Below, in pieces: positions 10,210 to 19,133 of a stretch of 64,000 bases of DNA (position 1 is its first letter; every line of letters begins with the position of its first letter). The notes under the pieces were generated by a model that searched no databases, had not been told where the DNA came from, and was given only the letters and a program-made list of their open reading frames with translations. Source of the stretch: Microbacterium radiodurans (lineage in GTDB: Bacteria; Actinomycetota; Actinomycetes; Actinomycetales; Microbacteriaceae). The position numbers and the translations under genes were made by a program. The DNA lies in contig NZ_VYRZ01000002.1 of NCBI RefSeq assembly GCF_008710705.1, positions 620,001-684,000 on the forward strand, read 5' to 3'.

Positions 10210-10920
10210 ATGTCGTCCCGCAGCACCGCCCCCGAGAAGCGGCCCGGTTTCTTCTCGCAGCTCCGCTCCCTCTTCACGTTCACGAAGGAGTACTACGGCT
10301 GGCTGCCGTGGGCGCTCGCCGGAATCCTGGTCGCGGGCATCGGCATCGGGGTCCTGGTCGGCTTCCTCATCCCACCCGGCGCCATCTGGAGCGTCATCCT
10401 CTGGGGCTTCACGGGTCTGCTCGTCGGCATCCTGGGCGCGATGATGACGATGACGCGCCTCGCCACGCGCGCGATGTACAAGCGTATCGACGGGATGCCG
10501 GGCGCCACCGGCCACATCATCTCCACCAATCTCGGTCGGCGCTGGCAGGCATCCGAGATGCCCGTCGGTGTGAACCCGAAGACGCAGGAGGCCGTCTACC
10601 GCGCTGTCGGTCGCGGCGGCGTCGTCATCATCGGGGAGGGCGCCCGCGGGCGACTCACCCGCCTGATCAACGACGAGCGCGCGAAGGTCAAGCGCGTCGC
10701 CTCGGGCGTGCCCGTCCACGTCCTGTACGTCGGCCACGGCGACGACGACGTCCCGATCGCGAAGCTCGCACCGACCATCAAGGCCCTTCCGAAGGCGATC
10801 GACCGCACGACGATGGCGGCCGTGATCAAGCGCATCGAATCGGTGTCGCAGTCGGTGACGTCCCTCCCGATCCCCAAGGGCGTCGACCCGATGAAGGCTC
10901 GCGCGCAGCGCCCGCGCTGA
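10210..10920 (+). CDS. DUF4191 domain membrane protein
   Basis: A 236-residue actinobacterial protein of the DUF4191 family; function unknown. Two adjacent membrane helices (about 34-54 and 59-79, glycine/isoleucine rich) follow a short basic N-terminus with FTKEYYGWLPWAL. The C-terminal ~150 residues are cytoplasmic and include AVGRGGVVIIGEGARGRLTR. In mycobacteria the orthologue (Rv2219) sits between lipA and glnA1; here the lip genes are missing but the DUF4191-RDD-glnA order is kept. A leaderless start is likely. Confidence 0.9.
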   Translation: MSSRSTAPEKRPGFFSQLRSLFTFTKEYYGWLPWALAGILVAGIGIGVLVGFLIPPGAIWSVILWGFTGLLVGILGAMMTMTRLATRAMYKRIDGMPGATGHIISTNLGRRWQASEMPVGVNPKTQEAVYRAVGRGGVVIIGEGARGRLTRLINDERAKVKRVASGVPVHVLYVGHGDDDVPIAKLAPTIKALPKAIDRTTMAAVIKRIESVSQSVTSLPIPKGVDPMKARAQRPR

Positions 10921-10964
10921 ATCCGGCGGATCGAGCGCACGCGCTCGTCGTCGAACGCTCGAGG

Positions 10965-11399
10965 TCAGGCCCGGACGAGGATCGTCCGGGCCGCCTTGTC
11001 GTGGAGCCCGCGCTGGTCGGGGTCGAAGACGACGGCGGGGATCACGAGGACGAGAAGCAGCGTCCGGACGATCGGACGCCAGAGCCCCACCCATCCCCCG
11101 GTCTCGAGCTCGAGCCGCATCCCGACGATGCGGTGCCCCGGGCTGCCGCCGATGAACGGGATGAAGACGATCTGCAGTGCGGCGAAGACGAGGAGAGGCG
11201 CGAAGAGCGTCCATCCGGCCTCGCCGGGCAGCGCGAACTGGTCGTAGCCGAGAAAGGCCGTCGCGATCAGCGTGGCGGCGGCGTAGTCGATGAGCAGTGC
11301 TCCGGCGCGACGGCCGAGGCGTCCGATGCTTCCCGGCCCCCTCTCGGGCCTTCCGAGACGCTCACCCGGATAGCTGTTGACGAAGGCCTGATCGGACAC
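10965..11399 (-). CDS. RDD family membrane protein
   Basis: A 144-residue RDD-family membrane protein. The name-giving pattern is seen as [17 protein letters not shown] (helix 1 with the R and D), a second helix [20 protein letters not shown], then [13 protein letters not shown] and a third helix [13 protein letters not shown] followed by [15 protein letters not shown], the typical RDD C-terminal box. Function unknown; some members are linked to ion transport. GTG start at 11399, seven bases after a TAGGCT -10 box. Divergent from glnA. Confidence 0.9.
   Translation of the reverse strand: MSDQAFVNSYPGERLGRPERGPGSIGRLGRRAGALLIDYAAATLIATAFLGYDQFALPGEAGWTLFAPLLVFAALQIVFIPFIGGSPGHRIVGMRLELETGGWVGLWRPIVRTLLLVLVIPAVVFDPDQRGLHDKAARTILVRA
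10968..10992. terminator. Hairpin between DUF4191 and RDD genes
   Basis: GGCCCGGAC (10968-10976) pairs with GTCCGGGCC (10984-10992) around a seven-base loop. It lies inside the last codons of the RDD gene and could stop transcription from the DUF4191 side. No T run. Confidence 0.55.
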
Positions 11400-11406
11400 T
11401 CCTCCA

Positions 11407-11412
11407 GCCTAA
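11407..11412 (-). promoter_or_regulatory. -10 box of the RDD gene (leaderless type)
   Basis: TAGGCT on the minus strand seven bases before the GTG start; GGAGGA lies between box and start. Confidence 0.5.
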
Positions 11413-11427
11413 ACGGGGCCGCTCGCG

Positions 11428-11465
11428 TAACATCCCGGAAACATCCGGGATACTGCCGAGCAACT
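11428..11465 (+). promoter_or_regulatory. GlnR-type operator upstream of glnA
   Basis: Four half-sites at exact 11-base spacing: GTAAC (11428), GAAAC (11439), GATAC (11450) and GCAAC (11461), each separated by six bases. The first two match the streptomycete GlnR consensus GTnAC-N6-GAAAC perfectly and the next two repeat it with one change each. The array ends 10 bases before the -10 box of glnA, a position suited to activation. Confidence 0.75.
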
Positions 11466-11475
11466 GGATGCCGAT

Positions 11476-11481
11476 AGGTTC
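11476..11481 (+). promoter_or_regulatory. -10 box of glnA
   Basis: TAGGTT; the predicted transcript starts near 11488 and has a leader of about 46 bases carrying the GGAG ribosome site. Confidence 0.55.
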
Positions 11482-11533
11482 GAAGAGGTCTGGATCGATT
11501 CCAGGCTGTTCCTCACCCGATCTTGGAGACTCC

Positions 11534-12958
11534 ATGTTCAAAGATTCTTCCGAGGTGCTCAAGTTCATCCAGGACGAGGACGTCAAGTTCCTCGACATCC
11601 GTTTCACGGATCTCCCCGGTGTCCAGCAGCACTTCAACATCCCGGCCTCGACCGTCGACGAGGAGTTCTTCACGGTCGGCCAGCTCTTCGACGGCTCATC
11701 GATCCGCGGCTTCGCGAACATCCACGAGTCGGACATGCAGCTGATCCCGGATGTCTCCACGGCGTATGTGGACCCGTTCCGCGAGGCGAAGACGCTCATC
11801 ATGATCTTCGACATCTACAACCCGCGCAACGGCGAGATCTACGCGAAGGATCCGCGTCAGGTCGCCAAGAAGGCCGAGAAGTACCTCGCCTCGACCGGCA
11901 TCGCCGACACCGCGTTCTTCGCACCCGAGGCGGAGTTCTACATCTTCGACGACGTCCGCTACGAGGTGAAGCAGAACTCGAGCTTCTTCGCCGTCGACTC
12001 CGAAGAGGGCGCCTGGAACACCGGCCGTGTCGAAGAGGGCGGAAACCTCGCCAACAAGACCCCGTACAAGGGCGGCTACTTCCCCGTCTCGCCGGTCGAC
12101 AAGACCGCCGATCTCCGCGACGACATCTCGCTGAAGCTCATCGAGTCGGGCCTCGTGCTCGAGCGCGCCCACCACGAGGTCGGTACCGGTGGCCAGCAGG
12201 AGATCAACTACCGCTTCGACACCATGGTGCACTCGGCGGACGACATCCTGAAGTTCAAGTACATCGTCAAGAACACGGCCGAGGAGTGGGGCAAGGTCGC
12301 GACCTTCATGCCCAAGCCCCTGTTCGGCGACAACGGCTCGGGCATGCACACCCACCAGTCGCTGTGGCTGAACGGCGAGCCGCTCTTCTACGACGAGCAG
12401 GGCTACGGCGGTCTGTCGGACCTCGCCCGCTGGTACATCGGCGGCCTGCTCAAGCACGCCCCGGCCGTGCTCGCGTTCACCAACCCGACGCTCAACTCCT
12501 ACAAGCGTCTGGTCAAGGGCTACGAGGCGCCGGTGAACCTGGTCTACTCGGCCGGCAACCGCTCGGCTGCGATCCGCATCCCGATCACGGGCACCAACCC
12601 CAAGGCCAAGCGCATCGAGTTCCGCGCACCGGACGCCTCGGGAAACCCGTACCTCGCCTTCGCCGCACAGATGATGGCGGGCCTCGACGGCATCAAGAAC
12701 CGCATCGAGCCGCACGAGCCCGTCGATAAGGACCTCTACGAGCTGCCGCCCGAGGAGGCCAAGAACATCCCGCAGGTTCCGAACTCGCTGCTCGACTCCC
12801 TCGAGGCGCTGCGCAACGACCACGAGTTCCTGCTGGCCGGCGGTGTCTTCACACCCGAGCTGATCGAAACCTGGATCGAGTACAAGATCGAGAATGAGAT
12901 CCAGCCGATCAACGCCCGCCCTCACCCCTACGAGTACGAGCTGTACTTCGGCGTCTGA
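11534..12958 (+). CDS. glnA: Glutamine synthetase type I (adenylylatable)
   Basis: A 474-residue GSI-beta glutamine synthetase that makes glutamine from glutamate, ammonia and ATP. Visible landmarks: DGSSIRGF near the N-terminus, EAEFYIF and [16 protein letters not shown] (metal/ATP sites), [24 protein letters not shown] and [29 protein letters not shown] contains the adenylylation target Tyr402, modified by GlnE, whose gene lies 3 kb downstream. ATG 11534 has a GGAG ribosome site and matches the usual N-terminus [11 protein letters not shown]; an in-frame start at 11468 would give a non-homologous extension. Predicted to be under GlnR control. Confidence 0.97.
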   Translation: MFKDSSEVLKFIQDEDVKFLDIRFTDLPGVQQHFNIPASTVDEEFFTVGQLFDGSSIRGFANIHESDMQLIPDVSTAYVDPFREAKTLIMIFDIYNPRNGEIYAKDPRQVAKKAEKYLASTGIADTAFFAPEAEFYIFDDVRYEVKQNSSFFAVDSEEGAWNTGRVEEGGNLANKTPYKGGYFPVSPVDKTADLRDDISLKLIESGLVLERAHHEVGTGGQQEINYRFDTMVHSADDILKFKYIVKNTAEEWGKVATFMPKPLFGDNGSGMHTHQSLWLNGEPLFYDEQGYGGLSDLARWYIGGLLKHAPAVLAFTNPTLNSYKRLVKGYEAPVNLVYSAGNRSAAIRIPITGTNPKAKRIEFRAPDASGNPYLAFAAQMMAGLDGIKNRIEPHEPVDKDLYELPPEEAKNIPQVPNSLLDSLEALRNDHEFLLAGGVFTPELIETWIEYKIENEIQPINARPHPYEYELYFGV

Positions 12959-12965
12959 TCCTCGC

Positions 12966-13006
12966 GTGACGAAGCCCCCGCGCCATCGGCACGGGGGCTT
13001 CGTCAC
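12966..13006 (+). terminator. Hairpin terminator after glnA
   Basis: A 15-bp perfect stem (12966-12980 with 12992-13006) around an 11-base loop, eight bases after the glnA stop. No T run, as is common in this genome. Confidence 0.75.
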
Positions 13007-13096
13007 ACCCGAGCCGCGTCGGCTAACCATCCTCCCCCGCGCGGCGCGGCGGGAATGCGCATCGAGCGAATCGGATGCCGTGCGATGATGGGCGAG

Positions 13097-13465
13097 ATGA
13101 GTGATGACCTGCCCCGCGTTCCGGTGCGCTCGAAGACGCTCCTGGAGACCTGGGTCGCCGAATTCTTCGATCAGGGGCCGAACGAGCGGTTGTCCGTGAA
13201 GGTCGCCATCCAGGACGGCTCCGACGGATCGGACACCGGCCTCGTCATCCTCCATCTCACCCACGCGCCCGCCGACATCTACATGCAGCCGGTCGGCTTC
13301 GACGAACCGCGCTGGGAGGCGACGCTCACCGCGCGTGAGAACGACCTGGCGCTGAGTCCCTACGAGATGATCGGACTCGCGTCCGAGGTCGCTCTCGCCG
13401 GAAGCCTGTGCACGTTCCTGCAGTTCAAATCGCTCGAGTGGGATCGGATGAGCGGCCTGCGCTGA
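13097..13465 (+). CDS. Conserved small protein of unknown function
   Basis: A protein of about 122 residues that I do not recognise. It is mostly mixed alpha/beta and moderately acidic, with no signal peptide or membrane helix: KTLLETWVAEFFDQGPNERL near the start, then alternating strand-like segments (TGLVILHLTH, RWEATLTARENDLAL) and a helical end with one Cys. The start is uncertain: ATGs at 13055, 13085, 13088 and 13097 are all in frame; 13097 (MSDDLPRVP) is preferred as the last before the conserved-looking part. Located after the glnA terminator, so it probably has its own promoter. Confidence 0.6.
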   Translation: MSDDLPRVPVRSKTLLETWVAEFFDQGPNERLSVKVAIQDGSDGSDTGLVILHLTHAPADIYMQPVGFDEPRWEATLTARENDLALSPYEMIGLASEVALAGSLCTFLQFKSLEWDRMSGLR

Positions 13466-13477
13466 ACGATCGCGCGA

Positions 13478-14146
13478 TCACTCCGTCACCCGCTCTACTT
13501 CGGCGACGACGCGGGGGTGGGCGAGGATGCGGAAGTGACCGCCGGTGTCGAGGCGCACGTTCCGCGCACCCGCGAGCTCGCTGCCACCCGGGATGTGCGG
13601 ATCGAACCGGCCATAGACCGAGACGATCCGCTCGTTGGGCACCAGCTCCCGGGTGAGCGCCCGGATGATCGGCGCGCCGGGTGAGAAGGCGCGGAGCGAC
13701 GGCAGGAGCATGAGGCGCCCGTAGAACGAGCCTCCGAACGGACTCGCGACGGCGACCATCCCGCGCACGCGCGGTGCCAGTTCGGCATCCGTCATCACTT
13801 GCTTGCCGACGAGACCGCCCTTGCTGTGGGCGACGAGGATGACGTCGCGCAGATCCTGCTCGCGCAGGTAGTCGGCGACGTGCCGTGCGCCGCGCGGCAC
13901 GGGCCAGCGGTTGCGGCCGAGCGCGGTGACGACGTGCACCGGATGCCCGCGCTCGTGCAGCTCGGTGATGAGCGGCTGCATGAACCGCCAGGTCTCGTAG
14001 ATGCCGGGCAGCACCACGATCGGCTGCCGCTCCCCCGCGCCGAACGACGCCGGTCCGGTGCGCGAGAAGAACGCGCGCACCTGCCAGGTGACGGCGTAGG
14101 CGTAGTCGGCGACCCACCAGAGCGCGTTCCGGATCGGATGCGGCAT
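13478..14146 (-). CDS. Alpha/beta hydrolase (lipase-like)
   Basis: A 222-residue alpha/beta-hydrolase resembling small bacterial lipases/esterases. The oxyanion strand is PIVVLPGIYETW and the nucleophile elbow is VAHSKGGLVGK, giving a catalytic Ser in AHSKG; GGHFRILAHPRV near the end supplies a likely catalytic His, with Asp in YGRFDPHIPGG. A hydrophobic segment near the N-terminus (ALWWVADYAYAV) might touch the membrane but is not a clear signal peptide. The start ATG 14146 shares one base with the stop of the upstream hydrolase gene, so the two are one operon. Substrate unknown. Confidence 0.82.
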   Translation of the reverse strand: MPHPIRNALWWVADYAYAVTWQVRAFFSRTGPASFGAGERQPIVVLPGIYETWRFMQPLITELHERGHPVHVVTALGRNRWPVPRGARHVADYLREQDLRDVILVAHSKGGLVGKQVMTDAELAPRVRGMVAVASPFGGSFYGRLMLLPSLRAFSPGAPIIRALTRELVPNERIVSVYGRFDPHIPGGSELAGARNVRLDTGGHFRILAHPRVVAEVERVTE

Positions 14147-14937
14147 CACGGCCGCCTGCTGCCGGCGCCGACGAGGTGCTCGAGGATCGCCTGGGCGACG
14201 GCCTCCGGCGCCGTGCGCTCGACGTGGTGTCCGTGTCCGGGCACGACGACGACGCTCGCCCGGTGGGCGCGCCCGGCCAGGCGCGCGAGCCATGCGTCTC
14301 CGGCGATCGGGTCGCGACCGCCGCGTACCAGCAGCACGGGCACGGCAGCATCCGCCAGCCGCTCCTCCGTCGGGTAGGCGAGCATGCATCCGACCTGCGC
14401 GAGGAACCAACGCTTGCGCGAGCGGAGGTAGTCGGCGAAGACCCGGGCGTTCACGCGCGGCGGTTCGCGGAACCCGTCGCGGGCGAGGGCTGTGCCCTGC
14501 GCGCGCAGTGTGCGATGACGATCATCCGCGACCGGGCCGATCAGCGCGAGGCCGGCGACCGCCGCCGGCCGGCGTCGCGCGATCTCGACCGCCCACTGCG
14601 CGCCCATGGAGTGACCGACGAGGACGACGGGCGCATCGGTGAGCGAGGCGATGACCGCAGCGAGCGCATCCGCCATCCGCTCCACCGGGACGTCGTCGAC
14701 CGGGGCCGGCAAGCCGGCGAAGCCGGGCAGGTCGATGCTGTGCACCGCGCCCGACGTCGCGAGGACGCCGTGGAGGTCGCGATAGGAGCGATGCGACATC
14801 CCGACCCCGTGGAGGAGCACGTAGCTCATGCCGCTCGAGCGCGCCGTGCTCCAGACGCGGAAGCGCAGGCCGTCGACGGTCTCGTCGCGTCCGCGCGCTC
14901 GCGAGCCGCCCGCAGCGGCTCGGTTCCGTCCGTCCAT
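14146..14937 (-). CDS. Alpha/beta fold hydrolase
   Basis: A 263-residue alpha/beta-hydrolase. YVLLHGVGMSHRSYRDL is the oxyanion strand, LVGHSMGAQWAVE the nucleophile elbow (Ser in GHSMG), VLLVRGGRDPIAG the acid strand and VVVVPGHGHHVERT the His loop, so the catalytic triad is complete. The first ~25 residues are glycine/arginine-rich and probably disordered. ATG 14937 was chosen because sequence further upstream is unlike any domain and lies in the intergenic gap. Transcribed with the following lipase-like gene; substrate unknown. Confidence 0.82.
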   Translation of the reverse strand: MDGRNRAAAGGSRARGRDETVDGLRFRVWSTARSSGMSYVLLHGVGMSHRSYRDLHGVLATSGAVHSIDLPGFAGLPAPVDDVPVERMADALAAVIASLTDAPVVLVGHSMGAQWAVEIARRRPAAVAGLALIGPVADDRHRTLRAQGTALARDGFREPPRVNARVFADYLRSRKRWFLAQVGCMLAYPTEERLADAAVPVLLVRGGRDPIAGDAWLARLAGRAHRASVVVVPGHGHHVERTAPEAVAQAILEHLVGAGSRRP

Positions 14938-15072
14938 CACCGCGCCAGCGTACGCACCGGGCCCCGCCGTCACACGAGTCTTGACGCGGCGCCCCGGACC
15001 ACGAACGTTCCGAGCCGAGAGGGCGCTGTCAACCGGCGTGACGAGCGTCGCCGCACGCGGTGGACTCGCCCC

Positions 15073-15228
15073 ATGACCGACGCGACGAACGACCGACACC
15101 AGCCCATCGCCGACCCGGCCGCGCAGCGCACCGATCGGGACGACACCTCGATCGTCCCGGACCTCGCCGAGGACCCGGTCGAGCAGGAGGAGAGCCGAAT
15201 CGACGATGCGACCTCCCGCGACGACTGA
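15073..15228 (+). CDS. Small acidic protein, 51 residues
   Basis: A short, very acidic, probably disordered protein (MTDATNDRHQ start, DDATSRDD end) with no Cys and no hydrophobic core. The ribosome site is weak. It resembles in composition the 60-residue acidic protein at 35717. Its stop is immediately followed by the stop of the converging DUF808 gene. It may be a real small protein; the evidence is codon bias and position only. Confidence 0.45.
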   Translation: MTDATNDRHQPIADPAAQRTDRDDTSIVPDLAEDPVEQEESRIDDATSRDD

Positions 15229-16128
15229 TCAGTGAGCTCCGGCGCCCTCCGCCCGGTGACCGCCGGAGCGGAGGCGCCGGATCACGGCGATCACGCCGAC
15301 GATCGCGAGCCCCACCAGCAGGCCGGCGATCGCCGACACCAGTGTCTCGCCCGTCCACGCCACGACGGCGCCGAGCGGATGCAGCAGGTGTTCGACGCCG
15401 TGGAGCAGCTCGAGGCTCGCTCCCAGGCCGACCTCCCCGAGGTTCTGCAGCACGAGATGCCCGCCCACCCACAGCATCGCGACCGTGCCGATGACGCTGA
15501 TGACGCGGAACACGGCGGGCATCGATCGGACGATGCGCGTTCCGGTGTGGCGGACGCGGCGCGACGGGCTCTTGGCCATCCGAAGGCCCACATCGTCGAT
15601 CTTCACCAGGAGCGCGACCGCGCCGTAGACGATCCCGGTCATCAGCAGCGCGATCACGGCGAGCACGGCGAGCGTCTGCCAGATGTCGAGACCGTCGTCG
15701 ATGTTCGACAGCGAGATCAGCATGATCTCAGCCGAGAGGATCAGATCGGTGCGGACGGCTCCGAGCACGAGCTTCTTCTCGTCGCGCGGTCCGTCGTCGG
15801 CCGCGCCGTGGTGCACACCGAACCACTCCAGCACCTTCTCGGCCCCCTCGTAGCAGAGGAAGCAGCCTCCGAGGATGAGGAGGAACGGCAGCACCGCCGG
15901 CGCGAAGGCGGTCAGCAAGAGCGCCAGCGGGATGATGATGAGGAACTTGTTCGCGATCGACCCGAGGGCGATCTTGCCGACGACCGGCAGCTCGCGCGCC
16001 GGCGTGATGCCCTGCACGTACTGCGGAGTGACGGCGGCGTCGTCGATGACGACACCCGCTGACTTCGCCGACGCTCGCAGCGCCGCGGTCAGGATGTCGT
16101 CCACGACAGCCAGCAGACCAACGGACAT
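15229..16128 (-). CDS. DUF808 family membrane protein
   Basis: A 299-residue multi-pass membrane protein of the DUF808 (YedI-like) family, function unknown. It begins MSVGLLAVVDDILTAALRAS and carries the family's DDAAVTPQYVQGI block; helices follow at IPLALLLTAFAPAVLPFLLIL, LAVLAVIALLMTGIVYGAV, VISVIGTVAMLWVGGHLVL and AIAGLLVGLAIVGVIAVI. Clear GAGGGG ribosome site before ATG 16128. Ten bases downstream of the glnE stop on the same strand, so it may be the last gene of the glnA2-glnE transcript. Confidence 0.88.
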   Translation of the reverse strand: MSVGLLAVVDDILTAALRASAKSAGVVIDDAAVTPQYVQGITPARELPVVGKIALGSIANKFLIIIPLALLLTAFAPAVLPFLLILGGCFLCYEGAEKVLEWFGVHHGAADDGPRDEKKLVLGAVRTDLILSAEIMLISLSNIDDGLDIWQTLAVLAVIALLMTGIVYGAVALLVKIDDVGLRMAKSPSRRVRHTGTRIVRSMPAVFRVISVIGTVAMLWVGGHLVLQNLGEVGLGASLELLHGVEHLLHPLGAVVAWTGETLVSAIAGLLVGLAIVGVIAVIRRLRSGGHRAEGAGAH

Positions 16129-16138
16129 GTGATTCCCC

Positions 16139-19129
16139 TCAGCCGTAGAACAGCTTCTCGAAGACCCGGCGGGCCTGGCGCGCGGTGCGCATCCACTCCT
16201 CCTCGACCTCGGTGGCCGAGTGCGGCGGGTACTCCAGCAGACGACCGATGCCGTCGAGTCGCCCTCGATCCGAGGGCAGGACATCGCTCGTCTGACCCGA
16301 CAGCAGCGTATTCGCCGAGCGCAACCGGCTCGCGAGACGCCAGGCGCTCGCGAGTTTCTCGGCGGCATCCGCGGGTACCAGGTCGGCCTCTACGGCCGCG
16401 GCGAGCGCGTCCATCGTCGAGGTGGTGCGGAGCCCCGTCACGTGGTGCGCGTGCTGCAGCTGCAGGAGCTGCACGAACCACTCCACGTCGGAGAGACCGC
16501 CCGGCCCGAGCTTCAGGTGGCGTGAGCGGTCCTGCCCCTGCGGGAGGCGCTCCGTCTCGACGCGCGCCTTGATGCGCTTGATCTCACGGAGTCCCTGCGC
16601 GTCCGGCGCCTCCGGATACCGCACGTCGTCTGCCAGATCGAGGAACCGCCGGATGAGGCTGACGCTGCCCGCGACGCCGCGGGCGCGCAGGAGCGCCTGC
16701 GCCTCCCACGACAGCGACCACCGGCGGTAGTACTCCGCGTAGGCGGCGAGCGATCGCGCCAGCGGTCCGTTGCGTCCCTCGGGGCGAAGATCGGCATCGA
16801 GATCGAAGGGCAGGCGATGGTCCTCGGAGAAGCGGCGGAGGCCGTGGACCAGCCGCACCGCGAGTTCCTGCGCGCGCTGCGGATCGAGGCCGTTCGGTTC
16901 GTAGACGTACATGACGTCCGCGTCCGACCCGAAGCCGAGCTCCGCACCTCCGAAACGCCCCATCGCGATGACGGAGAAGTCGAGCGCATCGTCCTCGGGC
17001 GGAACGACCTCTCGACGGACCGCACGGAGCGTGGCCTGGATCGTCACCTCGCTGATCGTCGTCAGCCCCTCGGCGAGCTGCTCGATCGACAGGTCGCCGA
17101 CGACGGCCGCCATCGCGAGCCGGAGGAGCTCGCGGCGTCGAAGCGCCCGGACCGCCGACATCGCGTCGTCGATCGACGCGTGGCGCGTCTGGATCGCGCG
17201 GGCCTCCTCTTGCAGCACGAATCCGGGGCGGGGCCGCAGCTGATCGGCGGAGTCGAGCCACGCGATGGATTCGGGGATCCACTCCATCAGCTCGCCGACG
17301 TAGCGCGAGCCCGACAGCAGTCGCGTCACGCGCTCAGCGGCCCCGGACGAGTCGCGGAGCATCCGCAGGAACCACGGGGTGTCGCCGAGCCGCTCGCTGA
17401 TCCGACGGAAGGCCAGCAGGCCGTAGTCGGGGTCGACGCCGTCGGCGAACCAGCGGATCATGACGGGCATGAGGTGGCGCTGGATGACCGCCTTGCGGCT
17501 CAGCCCGCTCGTGAGCGCGCCGATGTGGCGCAGCGCCCCGGCAGGGTCGCGGAAGCCGATCGCCGCCAGCCGGGCCTGAGCCTGGTTCGGCGAGAGCGAC
17601 TGCTCGTCGGCAGGCAGTGCCGCGACGGCGGAGAGGAGTGGCCGGTAGAAGAGGCGGATGTGGATCTCGCGCACCTCGCGCTTGATGTCCTCCCACGCCG
17701 CGACCACGCGGTCGCCGCCGTCGCCCAGCCGGGCGGCCCGCGCGAGGACGCGCAGTGAGCGCCCGTCCTCGGGCATGAGGTGGGTCCGACGCAGCTCCCG
17801 CAGCTGCAGCCGGTGCTCCATGACGCGCAGGCGCCGGTAGTGCAGCGCGAAGCGCGTGGCGTCCTCGCGTCCGATGTACCCCTCCGAGACGAGGGCATCG
17901 AGGGCATCGAGGGTGGAGCGTTCCCGGATCCGCTCGTCGGTGACGCCGTGGACGAGCTGCAGCAGCTGGACGGTGAATTCGACGTCGCGGATGCCGCCGG
18001 GGCCGAGCTTCAACTGACGAGCGACCTCGGCGGGAGGGATGTGGTCGGTGACGCGCTCGCGCATGCGCTGGACGCTCTCGACGAAGTTCTCGCGCGAGCC
18101 GCTGGCCCACACCTTGGGCTCGACCGCCGCGACGAACGCGTCGCCCAGCTCGGTGTCGCCCGCCAGGCAGCGCGCCTTCAGGAGCGCCTGGAACTCCCAG
18201 CTCTTCGCCCACCGGTCGTAGTACGCGACGTGAGAGCCGAGGGTCCGCACGAGCGCGCCCTGCTTGCCCTCCGGCCGGAGGTTCGGATCGACCTCCCACA
18301 GTGCCGGCTCGCGTTCGACCTCGGAGATCCCGCGCATCGTCTGCGTCGCCAGCCGCGTCGCGATCTCGATCGCGCGGCTGTCGTCGACGACCTCCTCGTC
18401 GCCGCTCTCGCCCACGAAGATGACGTCGACGTCGCTGACGTAGTTGAGCTCGCGCGCGCCGGCCTTGCCCATGCCGATGATGGCCAGCCGGGTGGCGGCC
18501 ACCTCGTCGCGCGAGAACCGGCCGGCACCGGGCACTCCCGCCACGAGCCGTGCCCGCGCCACGGCGAGCGAGGCCTCGAGGGCGGCGCCGGCCGCATCCG
18601 CCAGCGCGGCCGCGACCGCGTGCAGGATGAGCGCGGGGTCGGACGAGCCGAGATCGAAGCGCGCGATGCGCGCGACCATGCGCCGGTATCGCACGCGCAG
18701 GGCGATCCAGGCTTCGTCGGCCGCGGTGGCGGCGAAGCCGTCCACCTCGCCCACGCTCTCGCGCAGCGCCGCGTCCAGGTCGTCCCGGCTCGGCAGGCCT
18801 TCTCCCGCCGAGACGAGGTCGGCGAGCTCCTCGGGATGCCGGAGGTAGAAGTCGGCGAAGCCGATGGAGGCGCCGAGCACCGCCCATACCGCCTCGGGGC
18901 GACGAGCCAGCGCCGACGTCACCGCCGCCGCATCCCGTCGCGCGACCCGCACGAGCGCTGTGACGGCGCCGTCGGGGTCGGCGGCGGTCTCGGCCGACGC
19001 GACGAGCTCCGCGCGCGGGATGCCGGTCAGCTCGGCGAGCTCGGACAGTTGCGCGTCGGCGTGGCCGAGGTCGTCGAACCCGGCGCGAGCAAGGCCCGTG
19101 AGACCGGACGAGCGAGGATCGCGCGTCAT
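16139..19129 (-). CDS. glnE: Bifunctional glutamine synthetase adenylyltransferase/deadenylylase
   Basis: A 996-residue two-domain nucleotidyltransferase that adds and removes AMP on the glutamine synthetase tyrosine according to nitrogen status. The N-terminal half (deadenylylase) has NYVSDVDVIFVGES; the C-terminal half (adenylylase) has GFGSDADVMYVYEPNG, both with the paired Asp that bind metal. LKLGPGGIRDVEF and LKLGPGGLSDVEW, the linker repeats of GlnE, occur once in each half. Normal length. ATG 19129, four bases after the glnA2 stop; same order as mycobacteria. Its target is GlnA Tyr402. Confidence 0.97.
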   Translation of the reverse strand: MTRDPRSSGLTGLARAGFDDLGHADAQLSELAELTGIPRAELVASAETAADPDGAVTALVRVARRDAAAVTSALARRPEAVWAVLGASIGFADFYLRHPEELADLVSAGEGLPSRDDLDAALRESVGEVDGFAATAADEAWIALRVRYRRMVARIARFDLGSSDPALILHAVAAALADAAGAALEASLAVARARLVAGVPGAGRFSRDEVAATRLAIIGMGKAGARELNYVSDVDVIFVGESGDEEVVDDSRAIEIATRLATQTMRGISEVEREPALWEVDPNLRPEGKQGALVRTLGSHVAYYDRWAKSWEFQALLKARCLAGDTELGDAFVAAVEPKVWASGSRENFVESVQRMRERVTDHIPPAEVARQLKLGPGGIRDVEFTVQLLQLVHGVTDERIRERSTLDALDALVSEGYIGREDATRFALHYRRLRVMEHRLQLRELRRTHLMPEDGRSLRVLARAARLGDGGDRVVAAWEDIKREVREIHIRLFYRPLLSAVAALPADEQSLSPNQAQARLAAIGFRDPAGALRHIGALTSGLSRKAVIQRHLMPVMIRWFADGVDPDYGLLAFRRISERLGDTPWFLRMLRDSSGAAERVTRLLSGSRYVGELMEWIPESIAWLDSADQLRPRPGFVLQEEARAIQTRHASIDDAMSAVRALRRRELLRLAMAAVVGDLSIEQLAEGLTTISEVTIQATLRAVRREVVPPEDDALDFSVIAMGRFGGAELGFGSDADVMYVYEPNGLDPQRAQELAVRLVHGLRRFSEDHRLPFDLDADLRPEGRNGPLARSLAAYAEYYRRWSLSWEAQALLRARGVAGSVSLIRRFLDLADDVRYPEAPDAQGLREIKRIKARVETERLPQGQDRSRHLKLGPGGLSDVEWFVQLLQLQHAHHVTGLRTTSTMDALAAAVEADLVPADAAEKLASAWRLASRLRSANTLLSGQTSDVLPSDRGRLDGIGRLLEYPPHSATEVEEEWMRTARQARRVFEKLFYG

Positions 19130-19133
19130 GAGG

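Noticed and set aside
11696..13264. A 522-codon minus-strand frame opposite glnA
   Set aside because: No domain, no start signal, and glnA is certain on the other strand.
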